A stretch of DNA of 64,000 nucleotides from Rhodospirillaceae bacterium UBA1479 (GCA_002325375.1 DCRZ01000004.1:1-64000), one strand, 5' to 3'. Numbered from the stretch's first letter, positions 12,001-17,919 are shown. Notes: a model not told the origin generated them from the letters alone. Numbers and translations: made by a program.

Positions 12001-12020
12001 GTCTGGGTGGTCTCGGCCAT
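1..12020 (-). CDS. Giant FecR/cadherin-like/RTX surface adhesin (C-terminus beyond window)
   Basis: One uninterrupted minus frame of 4006 codons starts at the ATG at 12020 and leaves the window at base 1, so the C-terminus and any type I secretion signal are not visible. The RBS AGGAG lies 9 bases before the ATG. Order of domains: a short N-terminal prefix (residues 1-60), a FecR domain (about 117-225), an acidic Q/E/D-rich linker (about 290-430), then about 27 repeats of roughly 113-125 residues, each with a G-I/V-P-x-G-A-x-L loop. An RTX calcium-binding block interrupts the repeats at about 1985-2115 and a DUF4114-like domain at about 3397-3533. The protein is strongly acidic with almost no Lys or Cys. 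Such proteins are type I secreted biofilm or attachment adhesins of the LapA/BapA kind. I checked the frame at 12020, 10955, 9359, 8459, 7259, 6056, 1859 and 59 and found it consistent. Family confidence is high; the ligand is unknown. Confidence 0.9.
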   Translation of the reverse strand, partial: MAETTQTPGGTPQTHTLSASGADVLTLPEGLSISEAEFAVDGSDLVLTFPDGSKVTVEDYYEQAQPPQLASADGANLSGDMVVQLTGTPDSANSSTIQQFADAASGTQVIGGTDGAPIGTVKTLSGEVWVTRADGTRVQLQAGDQVYQGDSIETGPKGAIGVLLADETTFSMGEDSSMVLDEMVYDPATQNGSLNVSVVQGVFTFVSGQVAKTDPDAMKIDTPVATIGIRGTQVGIEIPPAGEGDMQVVLMQEADGFVGEVVIENNSGQVVMNQGGDFVSIPSYDSQASQRGTMTDDDIVERHATTLKHLPVESTDGDRTSGNHFGLQEDIEQGTNQEQGQQDEQPSAEELANTETAAGGDQDETQQPTPELDAQPDLTDQPSAEDLNNLDTQAGGQQGFQEDFTDVTTEVDPFAPNLQDTGLGENNTPANNTTQETNTGTSANKPSETEQVFVGDGASVNAGAGSGLEDGAIDLPLTVNKVDANDTLSVTLTGIPEGSVLRSNGAEIVVTGGSATLTEAQVSGLNITPPENYSGSFNIGVSATTIEGGVISNATTGNISVDVTGVADVPTLTMSVGDEISGAVPLNITATTPDTDGSETVTVTIGDIPVGATLNLGDGTTFIATDGNTSVTLSPDQLSGLSIVPVGEDLFDLSVSATTTEQDGDSTTLPPQTLSVDPNNLAEGATLELGTASGDEDTGIALPISIDKADESETAEITLSGIPEGATLSNANGPITVNEDGTVVLSEADLEGLQITPPANSDVDFDLGVSVVTKDGESTSEPTTGTISVGIDGVADVPTLNVDSALSGIEDGGPIALDISSALTDTDGSETLSVTISDIPPGATVTLANGISFTASEGNTSVDLTPSQLEGLTVTPAPNSGADFALTVTATSTEANGDTATQTATIDVSVASQADAPAVTVDAASGLEDGGPIALNIDPQAAAEDINGEIVSVTITGVPEGAQLSAGTFNANTGEWTVAAADVEGLTVSLPEDFDTDFSLQVSATAQETDPDTGEVTTATSTPVALDVSVIAQVDAPTASVDAASGLEDGGAIPLSIGGATAAEDINGEITGFTVSDIPVGATLNLPGGFTFTATEGNTSVNLSPAQVEGLSISLPEDFDTDFALSVTTTAQETDPDTGEVTEATSAPVSLGVSVGAVADAPTVTVDAASGLEDGGPIALNIDPQAAAQDINGEIVSVTITGVPEGATLSAGSYNADTGEWTVDAADVEGLTVSLPEDFDTDFSLEVSATAQETDPETGAVTTATSDPVALDVSVIAQVDAPTVDVDAALGNEDTAIALNIDPQAAAQDINGEVTEVTISGIPVGATLNLPGGQSFTATDANSSVTLTPAQLEGLTITPLADSADDFQLTVTATATETDPDTGEVTTATSDPVTLDVTVQGVADGAQVGDTTATGIEDTAIPFTLDVSELDTDGSETLSVTLSNIPAGAVITRNGEALEIVDGQVTLGEGELDGLAILPPVDFSGNLDLTVSATTTDEGDVSETALGSVSIDVTGVADAPELDLNDATGNEDTAISLDISATLPDESEVLSISISGIPEGAVLTVTNPAGNPVQVHVVDGVANIPNGLVGGNIAITPPVDSAVDFPLTVTATAKDGDSIATTQGTLNVTVQGVADGAVVTDTVATGLEDTLIPITVDVAELDTDGSETLSVTLSNIPQGAVILRNGEPVAVNEDGTVTLAEGELDGLAVLPPANFSGAFDIAVSTTTTDEGDVSEAALGSISVDVAGVADGAALNFDTAVGDEDTAIALPISIDKADESETAEITLSGIPEGAVLANANGPITVNEDGTVVLSEADLEGLQITPPANSDVDMPIGVSVVTTDGDSTSEPTTGIITVGVDGVADVPTLEVGSAVEGTGFRGDAIPLDISSALTDTDGSETLSVSISGVPAGATLSAGTYDADTDTWTLTPEQLDDLSVSVADDYDTDFQLTVTATSTEGDGGDTATQTATIDIDVNRDVLSGGDDTFQMDDDAVVYAGEGDDVITGTDGDDAIFGEAGNDILIGGAGSDLLDGGDGIDTVDFSALDPDSPLYIDLGEGEATVGDDLDTLVSIENVIGGAGDDIIVGSDGDNVLAGGLGDDTLTGGGGDDTIIGGDGTDTAVFEDNFEEFTVNLDSDSGELSVGGSDLDGNDTLIDVEVLQFGDLTITVEDLLNAAMPDLDVSAVDTSTVEDVAVALPISASLADSVADGTETLSVTLSGIPEGAVLSVDGVPLEVVDGAITFADGVVPEGLAILPPPNSAEDMQITVSATSQSVATVDGVAQTTTSEQVLTVTVAPDAEAPVVTAAGADALTFNEDAGAIDVGGLFGAVTVEPGEEIASFTIGGLPEGATLSGQVTDNGDGTFTIAAEDLGDVKLNLPEDFDENFSLQVSATASQTDPETGDIDYETSAPIDVPLNIIAQADAPTVTVDAASGLEDGGPIALNIDPQAAAEDINGEVISVTITGVPEGATLSAGSFNAETGEWTIPAADVAGLTVSLSEDFDTDFSLQVSATAQETDPDTGEVTTATSTPVPLEVSVIAQADAPTASVDAASGLEDGAAIPLTIDAATAAEDINGEVTGFTVSDIPVGATLNLPGGFTFTATEGNTSVNLSPAQVEDLSISLPEDFDTDFSLSVTATASETDPDTGEVTTATSAPVALDVSVIAQADAPTVDVDAASGLEDGGPIALNIDPQAAAEDINGEIVSVTITGVPEGAQLSAGTFNADTGEWTVDAADVEGLTVSLPEDFDTDFSLQVSATAQETDPDTGEITTATSAPVPLDVSVIAQVDAPTVDVDAALGNEDTAIPLNIDPAAAGQDLQGQVTSVTISDIPAGATLTLPGGLTFTATNANSSVTLTPAQLEGLTITPLADSADDFQLTVTATATETDPETGEVTTATSDPVTLDVTVQGVADGAAVGNTTASGIEDLAVPFTVDVSELDTDGSETLSVTLSNIPEGAVITRNGEILEVVDGSVTLGEGELDGLAILPPADFSGNLELTVSASTTDEGDVSAVSTGTVSIDVAGVADGAGLNLGAASGDEDTVIALPITIDKADESETAQITLSGIPQGAVLSNANGPITVTAGVAVLSEADLDGLQILPPNDSSADFPINVSVVTTDGTTVSDVASGIISVGVDGVADIPSLTIGDVSGAEDSAIPLNISAGLGDLDGSESLSVTISGVPAGATLNNGTYNAENGTWNLTAADLAGLTVTPAANDDTDFELTVTATATDTDPDTGDISTETVTGTMNVVVDAQADAPTLTLTDAAGSEDLPIALNIDAGLTDDSEVLSVSISGVPAGATLSAGTYDAESDTWTVDPADLAGLTVAPPTNSNEDFTLTVTATSAESDGSTASTTSTLNVAVTGVADAPTLSVNLGEGTLVESGDATLGSVTITNMGNATAGYNNSYGYYVIGEDGTPQSGKVIWDNVKNDVGDTFTLDGVDPATIGFFVIPNGDDLNWNLQDGMDVTFAQSPITGNWYAAGPNGLPLHGAGDPVLFSDPALNEFNFDYTQDTGSPGNQNWEDLFLGGDFNFNDVNMQVDTTPGQPGGPDVVEYPLDINAALTDTDGSETLSATISGLPADATLTLTDGTVLTSTGPDDSFDLTADQLQGITLTVPAEATDFDLSVTATATENDGDTATVGTTVAVDVPDPIADAAELDVSPATGDEDTAIPLTIDAALTDESETLSVTVSGIPDGAVLKSGDTVLVVENGQITFADGVVPDDLTITPPTDSADDFQLTVTATSTEFDGSSVDTVKTLDVTVQGVADGAQVTDTAASGAEDTAIPFTVDVSELDTDGSETLSVTLSNIPEGAVITRNGEALDVVDGQVTLGEGELDGLAILPPADFSGDFDLTVSATTTDEGDVSETALGTVSIDVTGVADGPDLDLSDALGNEDTAIPLDISATVTDGSETLGLSISGIPADATLTITNPGGQQVPVNVVDGVAEIPPGLIGGQLYITPPTDSADDFQLTVTATSKDGDTTATTTGTLDVTVQGVADGAQVTDTTASGV
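1420..1832 (-). other. DUF4114-like domain of the adhesin
   Basis: Residues about 3397-3533 interrupt the repeats with an unrelated sequence rich in aromatic and Asn residues. It contains IGFFVIPNGDD, then DPVLFSDPALNEF and WEDLFLGGDFNFNDVNMQV. This matches the pattern I know for DUF4114 (a G-F-F-x-I-x-x-G strand and a terminal E-D-L-x-G-G-D-x-x-F-N-D motif), a domain found in bacterial surface proteins. The function is not established. Confidence 0.7.
5680..6060 (-). other. Internal RTX calcium-binding block of the adhesin
   Basis: Residues about 1985-2115 contain repeated G-G-x-G-x-D nonapeptides: GEGDDVITG, GEAGNDILIGG, LLDGGDGIDTVDFS, and after a short spacer GGAGDDIIVG, LAGGLGDDTLTGGGGDDTI. 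These form parallel beta-rolls that bind calcium. In most RTX adhesins this block lies near the C-terminus; here it is flanked on both sides by cadherin-like repeats. Confidence 0.88.
11345..11670 (-). other. FecR domain of the giant adhesin
   Basis: Residues about 117-225 read as a FecR fold: TVKTLSGEVWVTRADGT, then LQAGDQVYQGDSIETG, and later TPVATIGIRGTQVGIEI. FecR-like domains are known at the N-termini of some very large secreted repeat proteins as well as in iron-signalling anti-sigma factors. No sigma factor or TonB receptor gene is nearby, so a FecR/FecI signalling role is not supported here. Confidence 0.8.
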
Positions 12021-12106
12021 TTTGTCGAACTCCTAACGGATGGCTGCTCCAACGTGCCATCACGGAGCCCAAGTCGTTGTTGTTTTTCTTTTTATTTGTA
12101 AGCGCA

Positions 12107-12135
12107 GATATACGCTTCAGACAGGGTTATGTCAA
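12107..12135 (-). promoter_or_regulatory. Sigma-70 promoter of the adhesin gene
   Basis: On the minus strand TTGACA (12135-12130), a 17-base spacer and TATATC (12112-12107) make a near-consensus promoter. The predicted start of transcription is about 12100, giving an 80-base leader. A perfect 7-bp inverted repeat, CAGGGTT (12122-12128) and AACCCTG (12136-12142), encloses the -35 box and could be a repressor site. Confidence 0.6.
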
Positions 12136-12152
12136 AACCCTGATAAACCGGC

Positions 12153-12168
12153 TGTGACGATCATCACA
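12153..12168. promoter_or_regulatory. CRP-type palindrome upstream of the adhesin promoter
   Basis: TGTGA-CGATCA-TCACA is a perfect match to the TGTGA-N6-TCACA consensus of CRP-family activators. Its centre (12160.5) is about 60 bases upstream of the predicted transcription start, close to the -61.5 spacing of class I CRP-activated promoters. It lies between soeC and the adhesin, so the adhesin is the gene it most likely serves. Confidence 0.55.
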
Positions 12169-12194
12169 CCCCGGCGTGAATTCCCAGCCTGGAA

Positions 12195-13142
12195 TCAGGC
12201 CCGGTCGGCGCCGTAATAGAGGGTCACCACGTGGCGGGCCTCGGCGAAGAACAACCAACGTTCGACCAGTGTGCCCGCCGTCGCCAGCGCGGCGCCCAAC
12301 AACGCCAGGGCGCCCTCGCCCGGGCCCTGAACCTTGAGCCCGACGCCGACGGCGCAGATCGCCGCCAAATACCCGCCGATCAGGACGATCCGGCGCAGCT
12401 TCAGGGCATGCTTGCGGGCGACCCGGTAGCCCATTTCGTTCATCAGGTAGTTGTCTTCCGTATGCGGGCCTTCCAAGTAGCGAACCTTGCCCAAAGCCCC
12501 CAGGCCGGTGGCGCTTTCCGGCGTCGCGGCATGGCGGGTCGTGTCGATGAACCGCCAGTAGAAGACCTTGATCGCCGCCGCCGCCAGCACGCCCCACATG
12601 GACGCCACCGCGACCACATAGCTTTCCGCGCCGAACAGGGCCAGAAGCGCATTCATCCAGACAAGGCCCGTGGCAAGGCCGAGCACCAGATATGAGGGCA
12701 CGACCCATCCGTTGGACCATTGATGGATGGTGGCGAGCGAGCGATAGATCATGGCCGTGCAGTAGATGGTGACCAAGGCCATGACCGCAGAGGCCACGCC
12801 GGCGGCAGGGCCATAGGCACCAAACCGGTCCGGCCACATCCAGACGGCGGCCAGGGCGACCGCCGGGCCGTAGGTCAAAACGGAGGCCACCCCTTCGCGG
12901 GACAGCCAGCTTGAGCGCCATTGGCTGAAGGCGCGCCAGGCGCGTTCGGGATGGCCCAGGTGGAAGGTCGAAGACAGCAGCCCCGCCGTCACGGCGGCCA
13001 GCGCCAGGATGATCGCGGTCAGCCCGAACAGGCGGTCGGCGGGCAGCAGCCCCGCCGCACCCAAGGCGCCCATAAGGGCCAGCAGGCCGTAGCCCGCGCC
13101 GGAGGAAACCGTGAAGAAAATGACCGAAAATGCCGGATGCAT
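12195..13142 (-). CDS. soeC: Membrane anchor subunit of sulfite dehydrogenase-like enzyme (NrfD/DmsC type)
   Basis: This 315-residue hydrophobic protein has about eight membrane helices and resembles the DmsC/NrfD quinone-reactive anchors. I start it at the ATG at 13142 (MHPAFSVIFF), because an upstream in-frame extension to 13262 would overlap soeB and is charged and Arg-rich. It follows soeB by 28 bases and is the last gene of the soeABC operon. In this family the anchor passes electrons from the FeS subunit to the quinone pool. The cytoplasmic C-terminal part has an unassigned loop with RYLEGPHTEDNYLMNEMGY. The SoeC name depends on the identity of the catalytic subunit. Confidence 0.75.
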   Translation of the reverse strand: MHPAFSVIFFTVSSGAGYGLLALMGALGAAGLLPADRLFGLTAIILALAAVTAGLLSSTFHLGHPERAWRAFSQWRSSWLSREGVASVLTYGPAVALAAVWMWPDRFGAYGPAAGVASAVMALVTIYCTAMIYRSLATIHQWSNGWVVPSYLVLGLATGLVWMNALLALFGAESYVVAVASMWGVLAAAAIKVFYWRFIDTTRHAATPESATGLGALGKVRYLEGPHTEDNYLMNEMGYRVARKHALKLRRIVLIGGYLAAICAVGVGLKVQGPGEGALALLGAALATAGTLVERWLFFAEARHVVTLYYGADRA

Positions 13143-13170
13143 GACGCGCGTTCTCTTTAATTCTTTTGCG

Positions 13171-13914
13171 TTAGCGGGACAGGACCTTGTCGACCCAGCG
13201 CAGGATGGGGTTTTCGGGCCCGGGCTCTGCGGCCAGATCCTTCGGCCCGCCCGGCGCCGCATCAGCGCGGCGGGGCCGCGGCGGCAGGTACTTGTTGGTC
13301 GGCTTGTAGCCCATTTCCGGCATCAGGTCGTAGCCGCCTCGCGCCGCGACCAGCTTGGACACGTCGGAATTGGGATCACCCAAATCCCCGAAATGGCGCG
13401 CACTGGCCGGGCAAGTCGAGACACAAGCCGGCACCCGCTCCCGCTCCGGAAGGTTCTTGTTGTAGACACGGTCGATGCACAGCGTGCACTTCTTCATCAC
13501 ACCGGCGTCGGAATCGTATTCGCGGGCGCCATAAGGGCAAGCCCAGGAACATAGCTTGCAGCCGATGCACTTGGTTTCATCGACCAGCACGATGCCGTCG
13601 GCACTGCGCTTGAAACTGGCCCCCGTCGGGCACACGGTGACGCAAGCCGCGTCCTCGCAATGCAGGCAGGATTTCGGAAAATGCACGGTCTGATTCGGCT
13701 TGCCGTCCGTGCGCTGCGTTTCGAACGAATGGATGCGGTTGAACCACACGCCCTGCTGCTTGGCGCCATAGGGCTTGAGGTCCGTAAGCGGCGCCATATG
13801 GCCGCCCGTGTTCCATTCCTTGCAGTTGACGGCGCAGGCGTGGCAGCCGACGCAGATATCCAGGTCGATGACCAGGCCGAGCTTCGTGGTGGTTTCGCTG
13901 GGAAGGGTCGTCAT
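13171..13914 (-). CDS. soeB: Four-cluster ferredoxin-type electron transfer subunit
   Basis: A 247-residue DmsB/NrfC-type protein with sixteen cysteines in four [4Fe-4S] motifs: CVGCHACAVNC near residue 21, CLHCEDAACVTVC, CIGCKLCSWAC, and a final CTLC with a distant CVSTC. It should carry electrons from the molybdopterin subunit to the membrane anchor on the cytoplasmic side; there is no signal peptide. The ATG lies one base after the soeA stop codon, with the RBS GGGAGGG inside the end of soeA, so the two are translationally coupled. Confidence 0.85.
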   Translation of the reverse strand: MTTLPSETTTKLGLVIDLDICVGCHACAVNCKEWNTGGHMAPLTDLKPYGAKQQGVWFNRIHSFETQRTDGKPNQTVHFPKSCLHCEDAACVTVCPTGASFKRSADGIVLVDETKCIGCKLCSWACPYGAREYDSDAGVMKKCTLCIDRVYNKNLPERERVPACVSTCPASARHFGDLGDPNSDVSKLVAARGGYDLMPEMGYKPTNKYLPPRPRRADAAPGGPKDLAAEPGPENPILRWVDKVLSR

Positions 13915-13915
13915 C

Positions 13916-16837
13916 TTAGGCCGTCCCTCCCGGCTTCTTGAAACCGGCGCCGTAGCGCAGAATATCCGGCCGCTCGCGCAATCCGCTCGGCAGCGTCACG
14001 GGCGCCGGCTTGGGCCAGGTTTCCCCGGCCTCTTCCGGTTTTGCCTTTTCGATGCGCACGCGCAGATCGTACCAAGCCGCCTGCCCGGTCACCGGGTCCG
14101 AATTGGAATAACGATAACCGGCGCGCTCCGGCAGCAGTTCGGAGATGATGTGGTTCAAAAGGAAACCCTTGGTCGCCTCGCCGGCGTCCTTGTCCAGATT
14201 CCAGGCTCCGGCCCGTTTGCCGATGGCATTCCAGGTCCAGACCGTATGCTTGTTGACCCCGTCCATGAGCGACGCCTGCGCCTTGACCCGGCCGTGATAG
14301 CTTTCGATCCATACCCAGTCGCCGTCTTCGATCCCGTGCTTGGCGGCCACTTCCATGCCCACGTAAAGCTTGTTGGAGCCGGTGATCTGGCGCAGCCAGG
14401 CGTTCTGCGAGCCCCAAGAGTGGTACATCTGCATGGGCCGCTGGGTCAGGGCATGCAGCGGGAATTCGTCCGTATCGATCATGGATCCCTCGAACGGCGG
14501 GTACCAGATCGGGATGGGGTCGAAATAGGCATCGATGCGCGCCCGATCCTTTTCCGGCGGCTGGTTCGGGCCGTGGCCGCGGGCGGCCAGACGGAAGCGC
14601 TGCATGGGTTCGGAATACAATTGGAACACGACCTGATCGGCATGGCCCATGAACCCGGCCTCCGCCGCCCATTCCAGATAGGCCTTGTTGGCCATCTTGA
14701 AATACAGCGCCTCGGGCGGGATTTCGTGGCTGAAGAAACAGCCGTTCTCGATGTACTTGTTCAACTGGTCCGGGTTCGCCTCACCCCGGGCCGTCTTTTC
14801 GCCGTCCTTACCACGCCAGCCGATCAGCGACCCGATGCCGGGGGCCCGCATGTGGTTGACGATGTAGTCGGCATAACCGCCCGGATACTTGGGCTCGCCA
14901 TAGGTCTTGACCATGCCCGGCAGGCCCAAGCGCACGCCCAGGTCGAGCAGCACCGTCTGGAACGGCCGCACGTCGCGGTCGGGTTCGATCACCGGTTGGC
15001 GGATGGCGTCCTGGGCCGCATGGGCCGAGCTGATCGGACGGTCCAAAAGCGAGATGCAGTCCCAGCGTTCAAGATAGGTGGTGTCGGGCAGGATCAGATC
15101 CGCATAGGCGACCATTTCCGAGTAGTAGGCATCGGAATAGATGATGCGGGGAATCTTGTATTCGCCCGTTTCCTCGTTCTTGGCGGTCAGCATTTCCGCC
15201 ACGCCCGTGGAATTCATGGTCGAATTCCAGCTCATGTTGGCCATGAACATGAACAGGGTATCGATGGGGTACGGGTCGCCATTGGCCGCGTTGGTGATGA
15301 CCATGTGCATCATGCCGTGGGCCGACAGCGGGTATTCCCAGGAAAAGGCCTTATCGATGCGCCGGGGCGTCCCGTCGGCGTTGACGATCAGGTCTTCCGG
15401 CCCCGTCGGGAACCCCAAGGGGGCTCCCTGCATCGGCGCCCCGGCGCCGACTTGGCCCGGCTTGCCCGTAGGCTTCAGCGGTGGCGGTGCCGGCTTGGGG
15501 AACGGCGGCTTGTAGCGGAACCCGCCCGGGCAATCGATGGTGCCCAGGATCATTTGCAGCACGTGCAGGGCGCGGCAGGTGTGGAAGCCGTTGGAATGGG
15601 CCGAGATGCCGCGCATGGCATGGAACGCGACCGGACGGCCGATCATCTTGTCGTGCTTGCGCCCGGCCCAGTCGGTCCAGGGCTGATCGATCTCGATGGT
15701 TTCCTCGAACGCGACCTGGGCCAGTTCGGCGGCGATGCGGCGGATCGTTTCGACCGGAATACCGGTTTCCTCGGCCACGGCCTCAGGGGCGTATTTCTTA
15801 TCCAGATAGCGTTCGGCCATGATCTGGAAGGCCGGCACGGCGCGCCGTCCGTCGGGCAGCGTAACGTCGGCGACCAGGGACGGCTTGGTGTCGATGGCGT
15901 TGGCATCGGCCATCGCCTTCTTCTCGCCGTCCCAGGCAACGGGCTTACCGTCGTCATCACGCACGAACAGGCCGTCATCGGCGGACCCGGGCGCCTGAAT
16001 CACCAGCCAATGGGCGTTGGAATAGCGGACCAGATAGTCTTCGTCGATCTTGCCGGCGGTCAGCAATTGGTGGATCAGCGACATCACGAACAGGCCGTCC
16101 GTGCCGGGACGGATGCCGACCCATTCATCGGCGATGGCCGAATAGCCCGAGCGCACCGGGTTGACGGAAACGAATTTCGCCCCCCGATTCTTGATCGTGC
16201 TGAGCCCCATCTTGATGGGATTTGAATCGTGGTCTTCGGCGACGCCGAACATCATGAAGTATTTGGTACGGTCCCAATCGGGTTCGCCGAATTCCCAGAA
16301 GCTGCCGCCGATGGTGTAAAGCCCGGCCGCCGCCATGTTGACGGAACAGAACCCGCCGTGGGCGGCGAAGTTGGGCGTGCCGAACTGCGACGCCCACCAA
16401 CCGGTCAGGGCCTGACTCTGATCACGGCCGGTGAAAAACGCGAGCTTGCGCGGATCGGTGGCGCGGATGCGCGCCAGCCAGTCCGTCGCCGTCTCCAGCG
16501 CTTCTTCCCACTCGATTTCCTTGAATTCGCCGGACCCGCGCGGTCCGACACGCTTCAGGGGTTTGGTCAGCTTGGCCGGGGAATTCTGGGTCATGATCCC
16601 GGCCGACCCCTTGGCGCAGAGCACGCCCTTGTTGATCGGGTGCTCCTGATTGCCCTGGATATACCTGATCTGGCCGTTCTTCAGATGCACCTTGATGCCG
16701 CAGCGACAGGCGCACATGTAGCAGGTGGTGCATTTGATTTCGTCGGCGACCTCGGGCGAGGTGTCGACCGGGCTTTCCGTATGTCCGTTCGAGGCCGTAT
16801 GTCCGCCCGTGGTCTTTTTATCGTCGTTCGACGCCAT
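13916..16837 (-). CDS. soeA: Molybdopterin oxidoreductase, probable sulfite dehydrogenase catalytic subunit
   Basis: A 973-residue DMSO-reductase-family protein. The N-terminus has a cysteine cluster for a [4Fe-4S] centre (CTTCYMCACRC at about 36, with a later LCAKGSAG). The motif GTPNFAAHGGFCSVN probably supplies the Mo-ligating Cys. There is no twin-arginine signal, consistent with the cytoplasm-facing SoeA type rather than a periplasmic reductase. The order A-B-C and the position beside cys genes favour sulfite:quinone oxidoreductase, which oxidises sulfite to sulfate. Polysulfide, thiosulfate or another oxyanion reductase remains possible. A longer frame from the TTG at 16918 exists, but that TTG is part of a promoter-like TTGACA, so I use the ATG at 16837. 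Confidence 0.75.
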   Translation of the reverse strand: MASNDDKKTTGGHTASNGHTESPVDTSPEVADEIKCTTCYMCACRCGIKVHLKNGQIRYIQGNQEHPINKGVLCAKGSAGIMTQNSPAKLTKPLKRVGPRGSGEFKEIEWEEALETATDWLARIRATDPRKLAFFTGRDQSQALTGWWASQFGTPNFAAHGGFCSVNMAAAGLYTIGGSFWEFGEPDWDRTKYFMMFGVAEDHDSNPIKMGLSTIKNRGAKFVSVNPVRSGYSAIADEWVGIRPGTDGLFVMSLIHQLLTAGKIDEDYLVRYSNAHWLVIQAPGSADDGLFVRDDDGKPVAWDGEKKAMADANAIDTKPSLVADVTLPDGRRAVPAFQIMAERYLDKKYAPEAVAEETGIPVETIRRIAAELAQVAFEETIEIDQPWTDWAGRKHDKMIGRPVAFHAMRGISAHSNGFHTCRALHVLQMILGTIDCPGGFRYKPPFPKPAPPPLKPTGKPGQVGAGAPMQGAPLGFPTGPEDLIVNADGTPRRIDKAFSWEYPLSAHGMMHMVITNAANGDPYPIDTLFMFMANMSWNSTMNSTGVAEMLTAKNEETGEYKIPRIIYSDAYYSEMVAYADLILPDTTYLERWDCISLLDRPISSAHAAQDAIRQPVIEPDRDVRPFQTVLLDLGVRLGLPGMVKTYGEPKYPGGYADYIVNHMRAPGIGSLIGWRGKDGEKTARGEANPDQLNKYIENGCFFSHEIPPEALYFKMANKAYLEWAAEAGFMGHADQVVFQLYSEPMQRFRLAARGHGPNQPPEKDRARIDAYFDPIPIWYPPFEGSMIDTDEFPLHALTQRPMQMYHSWGSQNAWLRQITGSNKLYVGMEVAAKHGIEDGDWVWIESYHGRVKAQASLMDGVNKHTVWTWNAIGKRAGAWNLDKDAGEATKGFLLNHIISELLPERAGYRYSNSDPVTGQAAWYDLRVRIEKAKPEEAGETWPKPAPVTLPSGLRERPDILRYGAGFKKPGGTA

Positions 16838-17160
16838 TGTTTCCAACCCCGATCGAGGCGCATTGGCCTCGGCTGTTGATCTGGCACGATTGCTAGCGGT
16901 CCACCCCTGGGCTGTCAATCAACCCAAGAACGCCGCGCCCCTCTTGTTTCCAGACAGGCATATTACTCGCCGCGCAAATCAGATGACGATCCAACCTCGG
17001 GGATTAGGTGGGTCCAGGGAAACCGCCATTGACCAACATTAAATTACAAATATATTTTGTGATACAAGTTTATTTTACAAAATTTTATGAATTAAATATT
17101 GATTTAACAGTTCATCACGATACAAACTCCATCCCTCCACGACAGCAAGGCTTCATTCTC
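16838..17160. promoter_or_regulatory. Divergent soeABC/cysHDN regulatory region
   Basis: A 323-base gap between two divergent sulfur operons. Toward soeA, TTGACA (16918-16913), 17 bases and TAGCAA (16895-16890) form a possible promoter. Toward cysH, TTGACC (17029-17034), 16 bases and TATATT (17051-17056) form a strong one. The cysH side, 17037-17115, is sharply AT-rich compared with the surrounding DNA. No small ORF with an RBS was seen in it. Confidence 0.5.
17044..17062. promoter_or_regulatory. Imperfect palindrome over the cysH -10 box
   Basis: TTACAAATATATTTTGTGA has 7-base arms with one mismatch and a 5-base centre, and covers the TATATT -10 hexamer of the predicted cysH promoter. A related shorter sequence, TTTACAAAATTTTATGA, follows at about 17074-17090. 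The placement suggests a repressor operator controlling sulfate assimilation; the regulator is unknown and not in this window. Confidence 0.4.
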
Positions 17161-17919
17161 ATGTCGACTTCCACGCCCGTTTCTTCTGAACTGGTCACGC
17201 CCCCACCGCCCCTGCCGCCGGCGGTGAACATCAATGCGCTGGACCGGCTATTGTCCCCCCTGACTACGGAGCAGTTACTGCGCCAAGTGATCCTTGACGC
17301 GTTTCCCGGCCGCGTCGTGGTCACCACATCATTTGGCGCCGAGTCGGCTGTCCTTCTCGATTTGATCGCCGGAATCGACCCCGCGACGCCGGTGGTGTTT
17401 CTGGACACGGGGTATCTGTTCGCACAGACCCTCACCTACCGCGACAGCCTCGTCCGCCACCTGGGCCTGACGGATGTCCGCACGGTTGCTCCAGCCCCCG
17501 ACGATCTCGCGCGCGAAGACCCACAAGGCGACCTGCATAAGCACGATCCCAACCGCTGCTGCCGTCTGCGCAAGGAAATTCCGCTGGAAAACGCGCTGGC
17601 CGGGTTCGACGTATGGATTTCCGGACGCAAACGCTTTCACGGCGGGGATCGTGGGGCGTTGCCCCGCATCGAGGTCGATGGCCGTTACCTGAAGATCAAT
17701 CCCCTCGCCGAATGGAGCGAAGCCGCCATCGCCCGTGCCTTTGCCGAGGCAAGCTTGCCCCCGCACCCTCTGGTCGAACACGGTTTTTCGTCAATCGGCT
17801 GCTTTCCCTGCACGGTACCGTCCGGAAATGGCGGCTATTCGCGCGCGGGACGCTGGCCTGGCAGCGACAAGATTGAATGCGGAATTCACACCACCAAAAC
17901 CACCCAGAACCCATCCTAG
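17161..17919 (+). CDS. cysH: Assimilatory APS/PAPS reductase
   Basis: A 252-residue protein of the adenylylsulfate reductase family, which reduces APS or PAPS to sulfite. It has the PP-loop-like VVVTTSFGAESAVLL, the CCRLRK and SIGCFPC cysteine pairs that bind a [4Fe-4S] cluster, and the ECGIH catalytic cysteine near the C-terminus. The four cluster cysteines mark the iron-sulfur (APS-type) group. I start it at the ATG at 17161; the in-frame extension to 17008 crosses the AT-rich promoter region. It is the first gene of cysH-cysD-cysNC. Confidence 0.9.
   Translation: MSTSTPVSSELVTPPPPLPPAVNINALDRLLSPLTTEQLLRQVILDAFPGRVVVTTSFGAESAVLLDLIAGIDPATPVVFLDTGYLFAQTLTYRDSLVRHLGLTDVRTVAPAPDDLAREDPQGDLHKHDPNRCCRLRKEIPLENALAGFDVWISGRKRFHGGDRGALPRIEVDGRYLKINPLAEWSEAAIARAFAEASLPPHPLVEHGFSSIGCFPCTVPSGNGGYSRAGRWPGSDKIECGIHTTKTTQNPS

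Noticed and set aside
13775..16225. 816-residue plus-strand ORF opposite soeA
   Set aside because: It is antisense to a clear molybdopterin enzyme with intact motifs and has the Arg/Gly/His-rich composition of a GC-rich shadow.
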